Origin: Pomphorhynchus laevis
Lineage: Eukaryota; Acanthocephala; Palaeacanthocephala; Echinorhynchida; Pomphorhynchidae
NCBI GenBank assembly: GCA_012934845.2
Contig: WNNJ02002631.1
Span: 62,001-126,000, forward strand
DNA length: 64,000 bases
Direction: 5' to 3'
Below, one piece after another: positions 44,575 to 55,639 of this stretch. The notes beneath the pieces were generated by a model. That model made no database searches, was not told the origin of the DNA, and saw nothing but the letters and a program-made list of their open reading frames with translations. How positions within the stretch are numbered: position 1 is the stretch's first letter; each line of letters opens with the position of its first letter. A program made the position numbers and the translations under genes.

Positions 44575-44577
44575 CGA
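44521..44577. repeat. (TA)n microsatellite
   Basis: A long pure TA run at the left border of the SINE cluster. Similar runs lie at 45779-45849 and 49791-49846, each touching a SINE end, so TA runs may be the SINE tails. Confidence 0.9.
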
Positions 44578-44915
44578 ATAGTTGCTAGGTCACACGAGGT
44601 GACTTTCGCATTGAAAACCAGCTACAGAATCCTTCCTTCATGATATCCAATTCCATACACCCTGACTACTAACGGCGCCATTGCCACAACCGTTTTCGTT
44701 TCGCCCGCTTTTTGCCACATGTTGGTAGCCCCGGGCTCGTCAGAAGGCTGACTACCAACTCTTCGCCTTTTGAAATTTGACTTATACGAGATTCGAGCTA
44801 TCGCTCTCTGTACTTGGCTTGCGCTCTTGACTGCTAGGCTACGAATCCAGGATTACCAGATTTCACACAGTATATGAAACCTTCCATCATGATATCCAGA
44901 AACTGCATTGTCCGA
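44578..44915 (-). mobile_element. Hammerhead SINE unit 1
   Basis: A unit of about 340 bases, read on the - strand: a tRNA-like head (box A TAGCCTAGCAGT, box B AGCTCGAATCTC), a hammerhead core, then a tail ending at the (TA)n run. It is nearly identical to unit 2, which is inverted relative to it. The combination of pol III head and ribozyme resembles schistosome SM-alpha elements. Confidence 0.75.
44659..44748 (-). ncRNA. Hammerhead ribozyme, type I (unit 1)
   Basis: On the - strand: helix I strand GCCTT, core CTGACGA, helix II GCCCG...CGGGC, GAAA, helix III with AC...GT closing and AACGG...CCGTT, the cleavage triplet GTC, then AGGGT pairing with GCCTT (with G-U pairs). The predicted cut is between 44664 and 44663. 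All conserved core bases are present. Confidence 0.8.
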
Positions 44916-45025
44916 GATGCAGTTTCTGCATCTCGGACAATGCAGTCTCGGACAATGCAGTCAGAAACTGGTAATCCAGGATTACCAGTTTCAATGCAGT
45001 TTTTCTGATATCCAGAAACTGCATT
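44885..45025. repeat. Nested short inverted and direct repeats between SINE units
   Basis: GATGCAGTTTCTGCATCTC is itself palindromic and GTCTCGGACAATGCAGT follows, with GGTAATCCAGGATTACCAGT nearby. These pieces come from the SINE 5' end, joined head to head. The junction looks like repeated template switching or an inverted insertion. Confidence 0.6.
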
Positions 45026-45365
45026 GTACAGAGAGCGATAGCTCGAATCTCGTATAAGTTAAATTTCAAAAGGCGAAGAGTTGGTAGTCAGCCTTCTGAC
45101 GAGCCCGGGGCTACCAACATGTGGCAAAAAGCGGGCGAAACGAAAACGGTTGTGGCAATGGCGCCGTTAGTAGTCAGGGTGTATGGAATTGGATATCATG
45201 AAGGAAGGATTCTGTAGCTGGTTTTCAATGCGAAAGTCACCTCGTGTGACCTAGCAACTATTCGTTACATAAATAAGAATCCATCAAAGGATCACCAGTC
45301 CCGATTCCAATCGATCTTCATGATCTCAAACCGTAAAATCTATAATAAGCATGCCAGAGAAGCAA
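45026..45365 (+). mobile_element. Hammerhead SINE unit 2
   Basis: Starts within the tRNA-like head (ACAGAGAGCGATAGCTCG) and runs through the ribozyme to GATCACCAGTCCCGATTCC and TCATGATCTCAAACCG. It is the mirror image of unit 1. Confidence 0.75.
45091..45180 (+). ncRNA. Hammerhead ribozyme, type I (unit 2)
   Basis: GCCTT at 45091, CTGACGA at 45096-45102, helix II 45103-45107 with 45132-45136, GAAA 45137-45140 and GTC 45173-45175. The predicted cut is after 45175, with AGGGT 45176-45180 closing helix I. Confidence 0.82.
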
Positions 45366-45420
45366 CTCGGACAATGCAGTTTCTGGATATCATGATGGAA
45401 GGTTTCATATACTGTGTGAA

Positions 45421-45776
45421 ATCTGGTAATCCTGGATTCGTAGCCTAGCAGTCAAGAGCGCAAGCCAAGTACAGAGAGCGATAGCTCGAATCTCGTATAA
45501 GTCAAATTTCAAAAGGCGAAGAGTTGGTAGTCAGCCTTCTGACGAGCCCGGGGCTACCAACATGTGGCAAAAAGCGGGCGAAACGAAAACGGTTGTGGCA
45601 ATGGCGCCGTTAGTAGTCAGGGTGTATGGAATTGGATATCATGAAGGAAGGATTCTGTAGCTGGTTTTCAATGCGAAAGTCACCTTGTGTGACCTAGCAA
45701 CTATTCGTTACATAAATAAGAATCCATCAAAGGATCACCAGTCCCGATTCCAATCGATCTTCATGATCTCAAACGG

Positions 45777-45778
<2 letters not shown>
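45421..45778 (+). mobile_element. Hammerhead SINE unit 3 (most complete)
   Basis: The whole unit of about 358 bases is visible: box A TAGCCTAGCAGT at 45441-45452, box B AGCTCGAATCT at 45483-45493, ribozyme at 45534-45623, a tail to AAACGGTAA and a (TA)n run. No protein is coded. Such units move with the machinery of other retroelements; PLE or LINE machinery is available in this window, but the partner is not known. Confidence 0.8.
45534..45623 (+). ncRNA. Hammerhead ribozyme, type I (unit 3)
   Basis: Helix I 45534-45538 with 45619-45623, core CTGACGA 45539-45545, helix II 45546-45550 with 45575-45579, GAAA 45580-45583, helix III AACGG 45588-45592 with CCGTT 45607-45611, GTC 45616-45618. The cut is predicted between 45618 and 45619. 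An alternative eight-pair hairpin (GTTGGTAG with CTACCAAC) could compete with the active fold. Confidence 0.85.

Positions 45779-45849
<71 letters not shown>
45779..45849. repeat. (TA)n microsatellite between SINE units 3 and 4
   Basis: About 70 bases of pure TA. Units 3 and 4 meet tail to tail at it. Confidence 0.9.
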
Positions 45850-45852
<3 letters not shown>

Positions 45853-46385
45853 TCTTATGGGATCATGAAGATCGATTGAAATCGGGACTGGTGATCCTTT
45901 GATGGATGCTTATTTATGTATTGAATAGTTGCTAGGTCACACAAGGTGACTTTCGCATTGAAAACCAGCTACAGAATCCTTCCTTCATGATATCCAATTC
46001 CATACACCCTGACTACTAACGGCACCATTGCCACAGCCGTTTTCGTTTCGCCCGCTTTTTGCCACATGTTGGTAGCCCCGGGCTCGTCAGAAGGCTGACT
46101 ACCAACTCTTCACCTTTTGAAACTTGACACATCCGAGATTCGAGCTGTCGCTCTCCGTACTTTGGCTTGCGCTCTTGACTGCTAGGCTACGAATCCAGGA
46201 TTACAATATTTCACAGAGTATATGAAACCTTCCATCATGATATCCAGAAACTGTATTGTCCGAGATGCTCTCTGGCATGCTTATTATAGATTGTTTCTTA
46301 TGGGAATCATGAAGGAAGGATTCTGTAGCTGGTTTTCAATGCGAAAGTCACCTTGTGTGACCTAGCAGCTATTCAATATATATAG
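45850..46385 (-). mobile_element. Hammerhead SINE unit 4 and a partial unit
   Basis: On the - strand, a full unit (46290-45850) diverged by a few bases from units 1-3. It is followed at 46300-46380 by a + strand tail fragment (GGATTCTGTAGCTGGTTTTC). Changes inside the ribozyme loop leave all helices paired. Confidence 0.72.
46006..46095 (-). ncRNA. Hammerhead ribozyme, type I (unit 4)
   Basis: Same core, helices and GTC site as units 1-3. Differences fall in the helix III loop (GGCTGTGGCAATGGTGCC) and leave the AACGG/CCGTT pairs intact, which supports selection on structure or recent origin. Confidence 0.78.
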
Positions 46386-46590
46386 TTCTGGTTGTATGCT
46401 AAACTGTCTTCCAGGATCACCCATGATTCGTTTATATATTTCAAATTTTTCAATAAACTGGTGGTTAAAAGATGACAACAATTTACAACGTTATTTTACT
46501 AGTTTCGCGTTTCACACGCTTTTTCAAAAAATTATGTCACAAATCTACAATTACAGAGCTTCGTATGTGCTACAAAATCCGCGTAAGAAA

Positions 46591-48697
46591 TCAGTCATTT
46601 TCTGACCATTCAAAAATTGTGCCGCTATTTAAACCATATGATTTGTAAGTTCTTAATTGACCTTGCCACCTCGATTCTTTTATTAAGCGTTCTTTAATTA
46701 GTGGTATATTATTTTCAACTACTATGTATTCCATCATTGATTCATCTCCGTTGTGTTGCTTCACTATATGTGTTACAATTCCATCTGTATTATAGTTTTT
46801 ATTATTTTCTGGATTGTTGTTTTTAGAATTAAGTAATGATTTGATGTCTGCCCTTCTGTTGTTTAGCCTTTCACTAAGGGATCTCTTTAACTCTCCTATA
46901 TATTGCAGGTTACATTCTTTGCACCTGCCTACATATATAATGTTTTTAGTCGTACAACAGTTATTTCCTTAAATAGAATATTTTAGATTCGTAGATGAAC
47001 TTAATATTGTATCTGATTTGACGATACATTCGCAGGTTTTGCATCTTGGTCGTTTACAGCTCTTGCAGTCACCTGGTTCACGCGAATAATTATTTATTAT
47101 GTTTGAATCAAATTTTGATTTAACTAAATGAGTAGAAATCTTATTTGTAGATTGGAAGCAAATACAAGGTTCAATGCCTTTGATGTTATATCTAGAGCAG
47201 ACAAGTTTATATGCTTTTTTGATATCTCTATTTATGGTCTTTATTCCATTATGATAAGGTTGTGTTACATATACCTTTTCGGTTGGAGATGCCATCTGTA
47301 GCCATCGTTCCCTTGGTCGTCGTCTTATCTTGGAAAACTCTCTGTATATAGATCTGTTAGTATATCCTCTAGATATCAGTATTTTTTCAATGATAAAAAG
47401 GTTGTTCTCAAACTGATAGTCGTCGGAACAGATTCTCCTCATTCGTAACGCTTCATTAAATATGACCGCTCTCTTTACTGTGCTACTTTGGTCGCTGTTT
47501 GCATGTAAATATAACGGATTGTCTTCAGGCTTTCGATAAGCAGTGGTTTTGTAGATTCCGTTCCATTTATAAACAGTTGTATCCAAAAAGTTTACACTCT
47601 CACCGTAAGTGAAGGTAAATTCCAAGACGTTAAATTCATTAAGCCTCTTGAAGAATTCGAGTAGCGTAGATTCTCCATGTGTCCAGACCATAAAAACGTC
47701 ATCTATGTACCGCCACCAAATAACAGGTTTGTACGATTGTGAGTCCATGAACTTCTGTTCGTAATCGGCCATGAATATGTTTGCGTATGTTGGTGCACAA
47801 GGCGTGCCCATGGCAGTTCCATTGTTCTGGATAAACTTATCACCATCCCAGTCAAAGATATTGTTTTCAAGAATGATTTTTAAAGAGTCTGTGACAAAGT
47901 TTACTCTAGTATTCTCCCAATTAAGGTTTTCTAGGAAATTCTTGACGGATGAAATACCTTGTTCATGGGGGATACTAGTGTACAAAGACTTGACATCTAT
48001 GGTTGCTAATATTGCGTTAGGAGATAGTGAGTCTTTAATTACTTCAAGTTTGTTCAAAATGTCCAGGGTACCTTTAAGATAAGATGGAATACAATTGAGA
48101 TGTGTGACTAATAGATCATGCACTCTTCTCGATAAGTATTCAGTTGGTGTTCCATTGCAGCTTATTATAGGCCTTCCAATGTAAGGTCTATGATCTTTGT
48201 GCGTCTTTGGGAGCATGTAGAAGCGTCCCCAAGTTTCTTCACCTTTGCAAATTGCGTCCTTATCTTCTAGAGAGAGTACGTTCAATGATACATACTTAAG
48301 AATATGTTCCTCTAGTTTTGCACTAGTTTCGTTTAACAATGATTCCGAACATTTACTATATGTGCTTGAATTAAGATGTCTATTAGCTTCGTCAACGTAT
48401 TCTGTTTTTTCCAAGCTACAGCTTGGCCTGACTTGTCCGCTTTTTTTATAATTATATCCTTACACAGCTTCAATGATCTTAATGTGGCATGTTTTTCTTT
48501 CGACAAATTGTTTTTTGCTAGATAGTTCGGGGTGAGGCTCATGTACTTGTTCCAAACTAAAGCTGCTACACTGTTTTCAGCCGATTTTTTAATGGCGGAA
48601 TTTGTTATATTACTAAACATGCGTTTGATTATTGATCTCAATGAAGTTGCTATATTGTACATATTAAATTCGTTAGTGCTTATATTATACCCAAGAG
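46591..48697 (-). mobile_element. Penelope-like element with RT and GIY-YIG, nearly full length
   Basis: Translation on the - strand shows PLE blocks: DIIIKKADKSGQAV, GRFYMLPKTHKDHRPYIGRP, ATIDVKSLYTSIPHEQG, NNGTAMGTPCAPTYANIFMA, the catalytic WWRYIDDVFMVW, then a long connector with a Cys-rich KSCKRPRCKTCEC. The GIY-YIG nuclease follows (NIIYVGRCKECNLQYIGE, ERLNNRRADI), ending near 46591. PLEs copy themselves by target-primed reverse transcription. Two breaks are seen, so this copy is not active, but it is well preserved. It is preceded by tandem terminal repeats at 48703-49708. Confidence 0.9.
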
Positions 48698-48702
48698 CTA
48701 TT

Positions 48703-49708
48703 AAGGATGGTCCGCACAGCAATTCGATCTGGTTAAGAGCGAAAGCCTCAGACAATTAAGCAAAGTGTCGGAAACGCCTTTATTCACAATGTCACACAAG
48801 CATCCGAAACGACCAGTGTGTACCTCATTCTACTGATGAGTGTTGCCGGGTACTCATCATTTCGATGCTGAAGTAGTCGTCTAGAAGTGACATGGTGACT
48901 GAAAGTCGTGAATCGAAGTCCAGTCTATCAAGCAACACCATTTAGTATAAATGCCGTATTTCGTAAGAAATCCTGGACCGTTGTCTACTCAGCACATTCG
49001 TGAATTACTATTATACATGCCGTATCCATTTAGGATCCAACGAGTGTAGCGACAATTCATCAACAACCTCTGCCTAGTGTTTAAGGATGGTCCGCACAGC
49101 AATTCGATCTGGTTAAGAGCGAAATCCTCAGACAATTAAGCAAAGTGTCGGAAACGCCTTTATTCACAATGTCACACAGGCAACCGAAACGACCAGTGTG
49201 TACCTCATTCTACTATTGAGTGTCGCCGGGTACTCATCATTTCGATGCTGAAGTGGTCGTCTAGAAGTGACATGGTGACTGAAAGTCGTGAATCGAAGTC
49301 CAGTCTATCAAGCAACACCATTTAGTATAAATGCCGTATTTCGTAAGAAATCCTGGACCGTTGTCTACTCAGCACATTCGTGCATTACTATTATACCTGC
49401 CGTATCCATTTAGGATCCAACGAGTGCAGCGACAATTCAGCAACAACCTCTGCCTAGTGTTTAAGGATGGTCCGCACAGCAATTCGATCTGGTTAAGAGC
49501 GAAAGCCTCAGACAATTAAGCAAAGTGTCGGAAACGCCTTTATTCACAATGTCACACAGGCAACCGAAACGACCAGTGTGTACCTCATTCTACTGATGAG
49601 TGTTGCCGGGTACTCATCATTTCGATGCTGAAGTGGTCGTCTAGAAGTGACATGGTGACTGAAAGTCGTGAATCGAAGTCCAGTCTATCAAGCAACACCA
49701 TTTAGTAT
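48703..49708 (-). repeat. Tandem 380-bp terminal repeats of the Penelope-like element
   Basis: AAGGATGGTCCGCACAGC starts at 48703, 49083 and 49463, an exact 380-base period, with the third copy ending at 49708. Copies differ at few positions. They abut the 5' end of the PLE coding region, as pseudo-LTRs of PLEs do. A hairpin GATGAGT...ACTCATC is present in each, but no full hammerhead was found in them. Confidence 0.85.
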
Positions 49709-49725
49709 ATATATAATGTATAATG

Positions 49726-49787
49726 CTGTTTTCGCATTGAAAACCAGCTACAGAATCCTTCCCTCATGATATCCAATTCCATACACC

Positions 49788-49846
<59 letters not shown>
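49726..49846 (-). repeat. SINE tail fragment and (TA)n run
   Basis: GAAAACCAGCTACAGAATCC to CCATACACCCTGA matches the tail of the hammerhead SINE on the - strand, cut within the ribozyme helix I, followed by about 55 bases of TA. Confidence 0.75.
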
Positions 49847-49848
<2 letters not shown>

Positions 49849-50034
49849 CATATATATGTATATATATAATCTTTAAAGTACAAAATTCCACTTCAGAATT
49901 TTAATTTATTTTCAATAATACTTTGTTGATTTATATATTTTACAACTTTCTGTTTTCTTAAAATCTTTATAGTATTCTAGAATAATAATATAAATTATTA
50001 ATTAAATACATACGCAATGTGACAACGTAAGAAA

Positions 50035-50330
50035 TATGGATATCTTCCAAAGATACAGGGTCGCCCTAATCGTGAGCCAAATGCAAGAGACCAGACTCTG
50101 GTGGAACGGCCACGTGTTGCGAAGTGAAAATTAATCCTTTGCAAATACCGCCTTAAAGAATGATATCAGAGGCAAACGTCCGAGAGTCGACCCAAGCGAC
50201 GATGGCTAGATGGCCTTCATACAGATCTAAAGGCATCTGGACTTCATCTACATTAGGCTCAAGATAGGGCTAAATCCCACATAGCCAATCCCGCCTTAAA
50301 TCAGGACAAAGGCTGAAGAAATAGATTAGA
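50035..50330 (+). mobile_element. 3' end of a LINE
   Basis: The + strand encodes VSQMQETRLWWNGHVLRSE and, after breaks, GKRPRVDPS...RWLDGLHTDLKASG-like sequence. These are the usual last residues of RTE- or I-type LINE ORF2. It ends CAGGACAAAGGCTGAAGAAA near 50320. It is short and decayed. Confidence 0.65.
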
Positions 50331-50654
50331 GCTAGATACTTATATATCATCAATACATCGAATTTTATCAATATTATCAAATTTATTCAATTTGGTTTAA
50401 ATTTATTCTATTTTAATTGAAGGCTTTTTGTCGGATATGTTTAGATAAATTATAAATTATATTTAAAATTATATCATAAATTATCATCAATATTAGTTTT
50501 ATTGCGGATTAAACTTATTGGATAAAATCATTAGTGTTAAATACAAACATTTCATCAATATACAAACATATATTTTATATATTTATATGGCTTTTGATCC
50601 ATTTTTTAAACAATTCCTTATAAAAACACTAGTATTTTTATATTTGCAATTTTG

Positions 50655-50800
50655 TGACAGGATCAATAAGACGAATTTGTTTTTATATTTCCCTAGCTGG
50701 TATATTTTTATATTTTGCTAGAAACATAGGTTTCCTGATTATGCTAGCGCCAGCTAGCGAAATATAAAAATAAATTAGTGCTTGTTGATCCTGCCCCAAA
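50655..50800. repeat. Palindrome with hammerhead-like arm (family C)
   Basis: The right arm reads CTGATTA (50735-50741), T, GCTAGC, GCCA, GCTAGC, GAAATAT. The left arm (CAGGATCAATAAG to CCCTAGCTGG) is its diverged reverse complement, and the right end is TTGATCCTGCC. The plan is the same as families A and B, with a different helix sequence. Confidence 0.6.
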
Positions 50801-51365
50801 ATACCAAATAAAAAATACATCATTGCGTTTGTGCATTTTGTGATGAATTCTCTCGTATTCTAAAAATGTCATAAAAGCTTTTTCATCTCTTAAAATTTTA
50901 TACTAATTGTTCTAGCTTCATTGATCGTAGCTTTAGGTTACATACATGTTCTCCATTTTACCAAGCGTATTTGGCCAAAAGCCGACTGCGCATTGCTTTG
51001 GAGATATATTATATACTCATATGATATTTCATGTGATACAAATTACCTGGTTGCCTCTGTTTTCGCATTGGTTAGAAATAACTAATGCAAGTTGCGAGGC
51101 TAGATTATTTTGTTCCGTCGCTTATGCTTAAGTACAAGTTGCTTTGAGCTCAGATTCGGACAACAGGAATTAAAAAAAATCGATGGATAAAAGTTCAGTA
51201 AAGGAAATCAAATCCCTAATTCTCACTGCGTGATAACCAAAAATAAATTAGAACAGAACGTTAAGCTTAATAGAATTACTGTAACGGTACGATAATGAGC
51301 ACATCCGCTGTATGCAAAACTGAATATCTAATGGTTACTTAGCTTTCGATCGTATTTGTTCAAAT

Positions 51366-52060
51366 GATATGGAACAAAGGCGAGACGCAAGAAGCAAAAT
51401 ATTTTCCTCTGGCAACCCTTCTACAACAGATTACATTAAAAATGGGCATTTCAATATTAACAAAACGCAACGTAATTCTAAACGGCATAGCAGAATCATG
51501 CCCCAGCGATCCATAAAGCAGATTGAATGAAGATGTTTCTCAATTGCGTAATATGTGTATAATATTAATGAAGAGTGAACCCACTTCATCATCGGGTGCC
51601 CCTACGTATTTCGACAACGCGACCTTGTGGATTTGACGTGCTAGATAACATTGAGCTTAAAAGAATTATTGTAAGCAATCCAGTACAAGAAAAATTAGAT
51701 GTTACAAAATTAGTTAAAATGTTAAACCCTAACCCTACCAGGCCAACAACTTTTATTGTAGAATGGTAACTGAGAAAATTTCAAAATTCTTACATGACCC
51801 GTTTAAACCACTTAATTGTGATGCATTCATCAATATCTAGTACGGACGATTTTCTGAGATGTCTTAACGCTAAGGAAAAACCGGTTAGATTTAATTCACA
51901 TTTAGATATAGAATTTTCGTATACAACAACTTGTAGCTCAAGTTATCAACTATTATCTTCAACGGGATTAGGAAGAAGTTATCAAGATCGTTATATATTG
52001 TTTTAATAACAATACGAATTGGACGGCCTATAAGCAAATAAATGGTAAGGCAATGAGCAC
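51366..52060 (+). pseudogene. Unidentified decayed coding region
   Basis: Two frames in the same phase (51575-51769 and 51794-52006) are separated by one stop. They read DVLDNIELKRIIVSNPVQEK, then DDFLRCLNAKEKPVRFNSHL and SSSYQLLSSTGLGRSYQDRY. An upstream frame at 51369 reads MEQRRDARSKIFSSGNPSTT. The last 110 bases recur at 55965-56072, so it is probably part of a repeated element. I do not recognise the product. Confidence 0.35.
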
Positions 52061-52845
52061 ATCAGTTGTATGCAAACCTGTATGTTTTATATCTACGAAA
52101 AATTCATCGAAAAACAACCGACGCATGCCCTTTGTTTATAATTTTAGCACATGTTCATTGTACGATTTACGAGTTTTGTCTCAAAAATGTAATTTCTGAA
52201 TTATGTAATTTAACTTGGCATGCGTATAAACAGAGGTACCGACGATCGGCATCCTTTCTATTCCAAAGACCAAGTGTGGCCGTTCAACGAGGCAACTCAT
52301 CATGTATCTAGGAGAGCATGAATGATTGCGAGCCCAAAATAAACTTAATTGATTTCCTTTGAAATGTTTACGTTTTCAGCATTTTTGTTGATTTGTAATA
52401 ATTTAATGTCATGTAATTTAAATTATTTTTCAATTTTTAATCACAATATTTTACACTATTACTATTATAAAACGTTCTGTGTTTAATCGATTTGAATAAA
52501 AAATTTATATTGAGGTATTTTCAAAATTTATGTATCCAAAACTGATAAAACATTGTGGGGTTGTGATAGAAAATTTCGAGCTATTTTAAATTCATATTAA
52601 TATTTTTATTAAATTAAATTTAACTTAAGCTTCTCAAAGCGATCTGATATTTGTGTCAGGGATAATATGAAATTGTATAATGTTGTTGACAAAATTTTAA
52701 AAGTTTTGCTTATGAAATATGGTTTTTGTAAAAATAAAATTAAAATCTATTTTTCCGCTGATAGAGGCTTATCCATAATATGCTTTATATGTGAAAAGTC
52801 AATAAAATCAATATTTTGCAAGCATTCATTTGTAAACAGCAAAAA
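52060..52845. other. Unassigned AT-rich stretch
   Basis: Short frames only, none with a motif or splice support. Confidence 0.4.
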
Positions 52846-52849
52846 TACG

Positions 52850-55217
52850 CTGTGGTATCACATTTAATTACTCTATCATTTATATTTAACTTTACCTACA
52901 ATTTGTCTTAGATTTGGTTATATTATTATTTTTCTCTGGTTATTGTGATAACCAGAGAGAATAAATGGCTTTTATTCACAAATCTACAAATAGTAGGTAA
53001 AGTTAAATATAAATGATAAAGTAATTAAATGTGATACCACATTCATCCCATGTGATAGTTTTGGAAGTATGCAGGACTTCTTCGACTTCTTGTACTTCGT
53101 CGGTAGAATTCTCTAGTTGTCACGGGATGATGGTTTGCCTCAGGAATTGATGTCCTCTTTGAACTCAAGTTCATATCGATATTGTCAGTGGCATCATATT
53201 GCTTTCCGTTTTTGTTATCATCTTCATAGTCTGGCTAGTTCCTATCGAAGCTATCTTGACAGTCGTCATCCCCGTCCCTTGACAATCCCGAACTATTGAA
53301 GGTAGTGGTATTAAACGGCCTGATCCTAATCGTGTCTCACCTTTGCGAGAACTGCAGGTACCTCAAAATAAACGTCAACTGCGAATAATTGTCGGCCTTT
53401 TCTCACATTATTCCAAATGGATTCAAAATTTTTCGTCGCAGATTCGTCCGTTAACTGAAACCATGATATTTCCTATTACACCTGCAGCAAAGCGCTCATT
53501 TGAGATAATTCGTGATCGTATTATTTCAGCTACTCTAACACCCATTGATTTCAATAAGACATTTACAGTAGAGACTGACGCATCCCTTTATGCTATCGGT
53601 GCTGTATTAACGCAGGATAACAAACCCGTCGCATTTTATTCGCATACACTTAGTAAGAGTGTCGTTGGACATTCCGCTATTGAGAAAGAGGCCCTTACCA
53701 TCGTTGAAGCATTTCGATACTGGAGGCACTATTTGTCTGGACGAACTTTCAATGTTCTAACGGATCAAAGGTCAGTTTTATTCATATTTAACAGGAATCA
53801 TAAGAGTAAAATTAAAAATGAAAAAGTGCAAAGATGGCGTCTCGATCTATCTGAGTTCAAATATTGTATACTTTACCGGCACGGAAAGTTGAATTATGCG
53901 GCCGACTCAATGTCTAGGGATATTTGTGCTTCAAGTTGCGGTTACTTTAACAAACAGAAAGATCTCAAGCTTCTTTATAAACTTCACGCTACGCTTTGCC
54001 ACCCAGGAATCAATCGTTTGTATCACTTCGTTCAATCGAATCAACTTCCATATAGCACTGAAGACGTTCGTTATGTTGTATCTCATTGCGTTACCTGTTC
54101 GTTGTTGAAACCAAACTTCTTCAAGCCTCCAAAAACTGCCCTCATCAGAGCGACACGACCTTTCGAAAGAATTTCACTTGACTTCAAAGGTCCTTTGCTC
54201 AGTTCATCAGGCAAGAAATATTTGCTTACAGCCGTCGATGAATATTCTCGTTATCCCTTTGGATTTGCATGCCGTGATATGTCCGCTCAAACAGTGATAA
54301 ATTGCCTGCGTGGTATAGTGACAATATTTGGTCCACCTGAATTTGTACATTCCGATCGCGGGTCATCCTTCATGTCGAAAGAATTCTCTGATTATCTGGA
54401 GAGTATTGGCACGGTAGCAAGTCACTCTTCTCCGTACAATCCGTTAGGCAACGGACAGATCGAACGCTATAACGGTATATTATGGAGCGCTGTACTTTTG
54501 CGGCTTAGAGACTACAATCGTCCGGTTGCTGCTTGGGAAACGGTCCTCGCTGAAAGCCTTCAATCTATTCGAGGACTATTATGCACCTCAACTGGCTCGA
54601 CACCTCATGATCGAATCTTCAACTTCTCTAGACGCCCATTAATTAAATTCAATTTACCAGAATGGCTCCGTCGTCCCGGATCTGTATTCGTGCGAAACTT
54701 CTACAAACACGACAAATACGACGATAAATTGCTCAAAGCTAAACTGATAAACGCGAATCTAAACACGGCTCATATCGAACTTCCATCTGGGAAAGAAGCA
54801 AATATTTCAACTCGACACCTATCTCGTTATCCTTCAGAAACCTCCATTTACAAGGATCCGGACAGTTCGGATATTCGTAGTTCGGGATTGTCAAGGGACG
54901 GGGATGACGACTGTCAAGATAGCTTCGATAGGAACCAGCCAGACTATGAAGATGATAACAATAACGGAAAGCAATATGATGCCACTGACAATATCGATAT
55001 GAACTTGAGTTCAAAGAGGACATCAATTCCTGAGGCAAACCATCATCCCGTGACAACTAGAGAATTCTACCGACGAAGTACAAGAAGTCGAAGAAGTCCT
55101 GCATACTTCCAAAACTATCATATGGGATGAATGTGGTATCACATTTAATTACTTTATCATTTATATTTAACTTTACCTACTATTTGTAGATTTGTGAATA
55201 AAAGCCATTTATTCTCT
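52850..55217 (+). mobile_element. Fossil Ty3/gypsy-type element, pol part, between inverted repeats
   Basis: The frame 53343-55130 carries the end of a reverse transcriptase, RNase H (TVETDASLYAIGAVL, VLTDQRSVLFIF), an H2C2 zinc knuckle, the integrase core (DFKGPLLSSSGKKYLLTAVD, HSDRGSSFMSKEF) and a C-terminal tail. It is incomplete and counts as broken: no gag or protease is seen, although the remaining pol part reads as one open frame, so it is fairly young. About 350 bases at its right end (54875-55217, end of pol and a terminal sequence) recur inverted at 52950-53300, so the fossil lies in a foldback. Family from motifs only. Confidence 0.82.
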
Positions 55218-55284
55218 CTGGTTATCACATACGCCTAATAGGAAAGGCGTATTTGTAATGTGGTCGTTGTTTGGTGCACTGCGG

Positions 55285-55560
55285 GACGAGCATGAATCAC
55301 AGATTTGTAAAAATATCAGATAAACCCAGATGTGCCAATTGCAAGTGTTCACATAGGGCCCATTCTCAAGTGTGCACCATTTTTAAAGATTATTTAAAGT
55401 GATCGACGGGGAATATAAAATGCACGTGAAAGAGCACAGTCTTAATTTCGAGCAGTTAAAAACAGATTGGTGATCAGCATTCTTCAAAAATGAGGAAGTT
55501 GATCGACAGACTGAACGAACTAGAAAATAAAATAGTCGCAGATAATAAAAATCTTTAAAC
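55285..55560 (+). mobile_element. Remnant with CCHC zinc knuckle
   Basis: RCANCKCSHRAHSQVCTIFK resembles the last zinc knuckle of a LINE ORF1 protein. It is followed by DRLNELENKIVADNKN, a coiled-coil-like stretch. Short and decayed; origin uncertain. Confidence 0.4.
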
Positions 55561-55639
55561 AAAATTGATTTCGAAAGATAATGAGATAAAAAATTTGAAA
55601 ATGAATTAAAAAGGCATTAAAATTATGAAAACATAGGTG

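Noticed and set aside
45685-45879. Frame with a long Ile-Tyr repeat
   Set aside because: It is a reading of the (TA)n run between SINE units.
48830-48880. CTGATGAG hairpin in the 380-bp PLE repeats as a hammerhead
   Set aside because: The helix is formed by GATGAGT and ACTCATC, which uses up the core bases, and GAAA is not placed correctly on the same strand.
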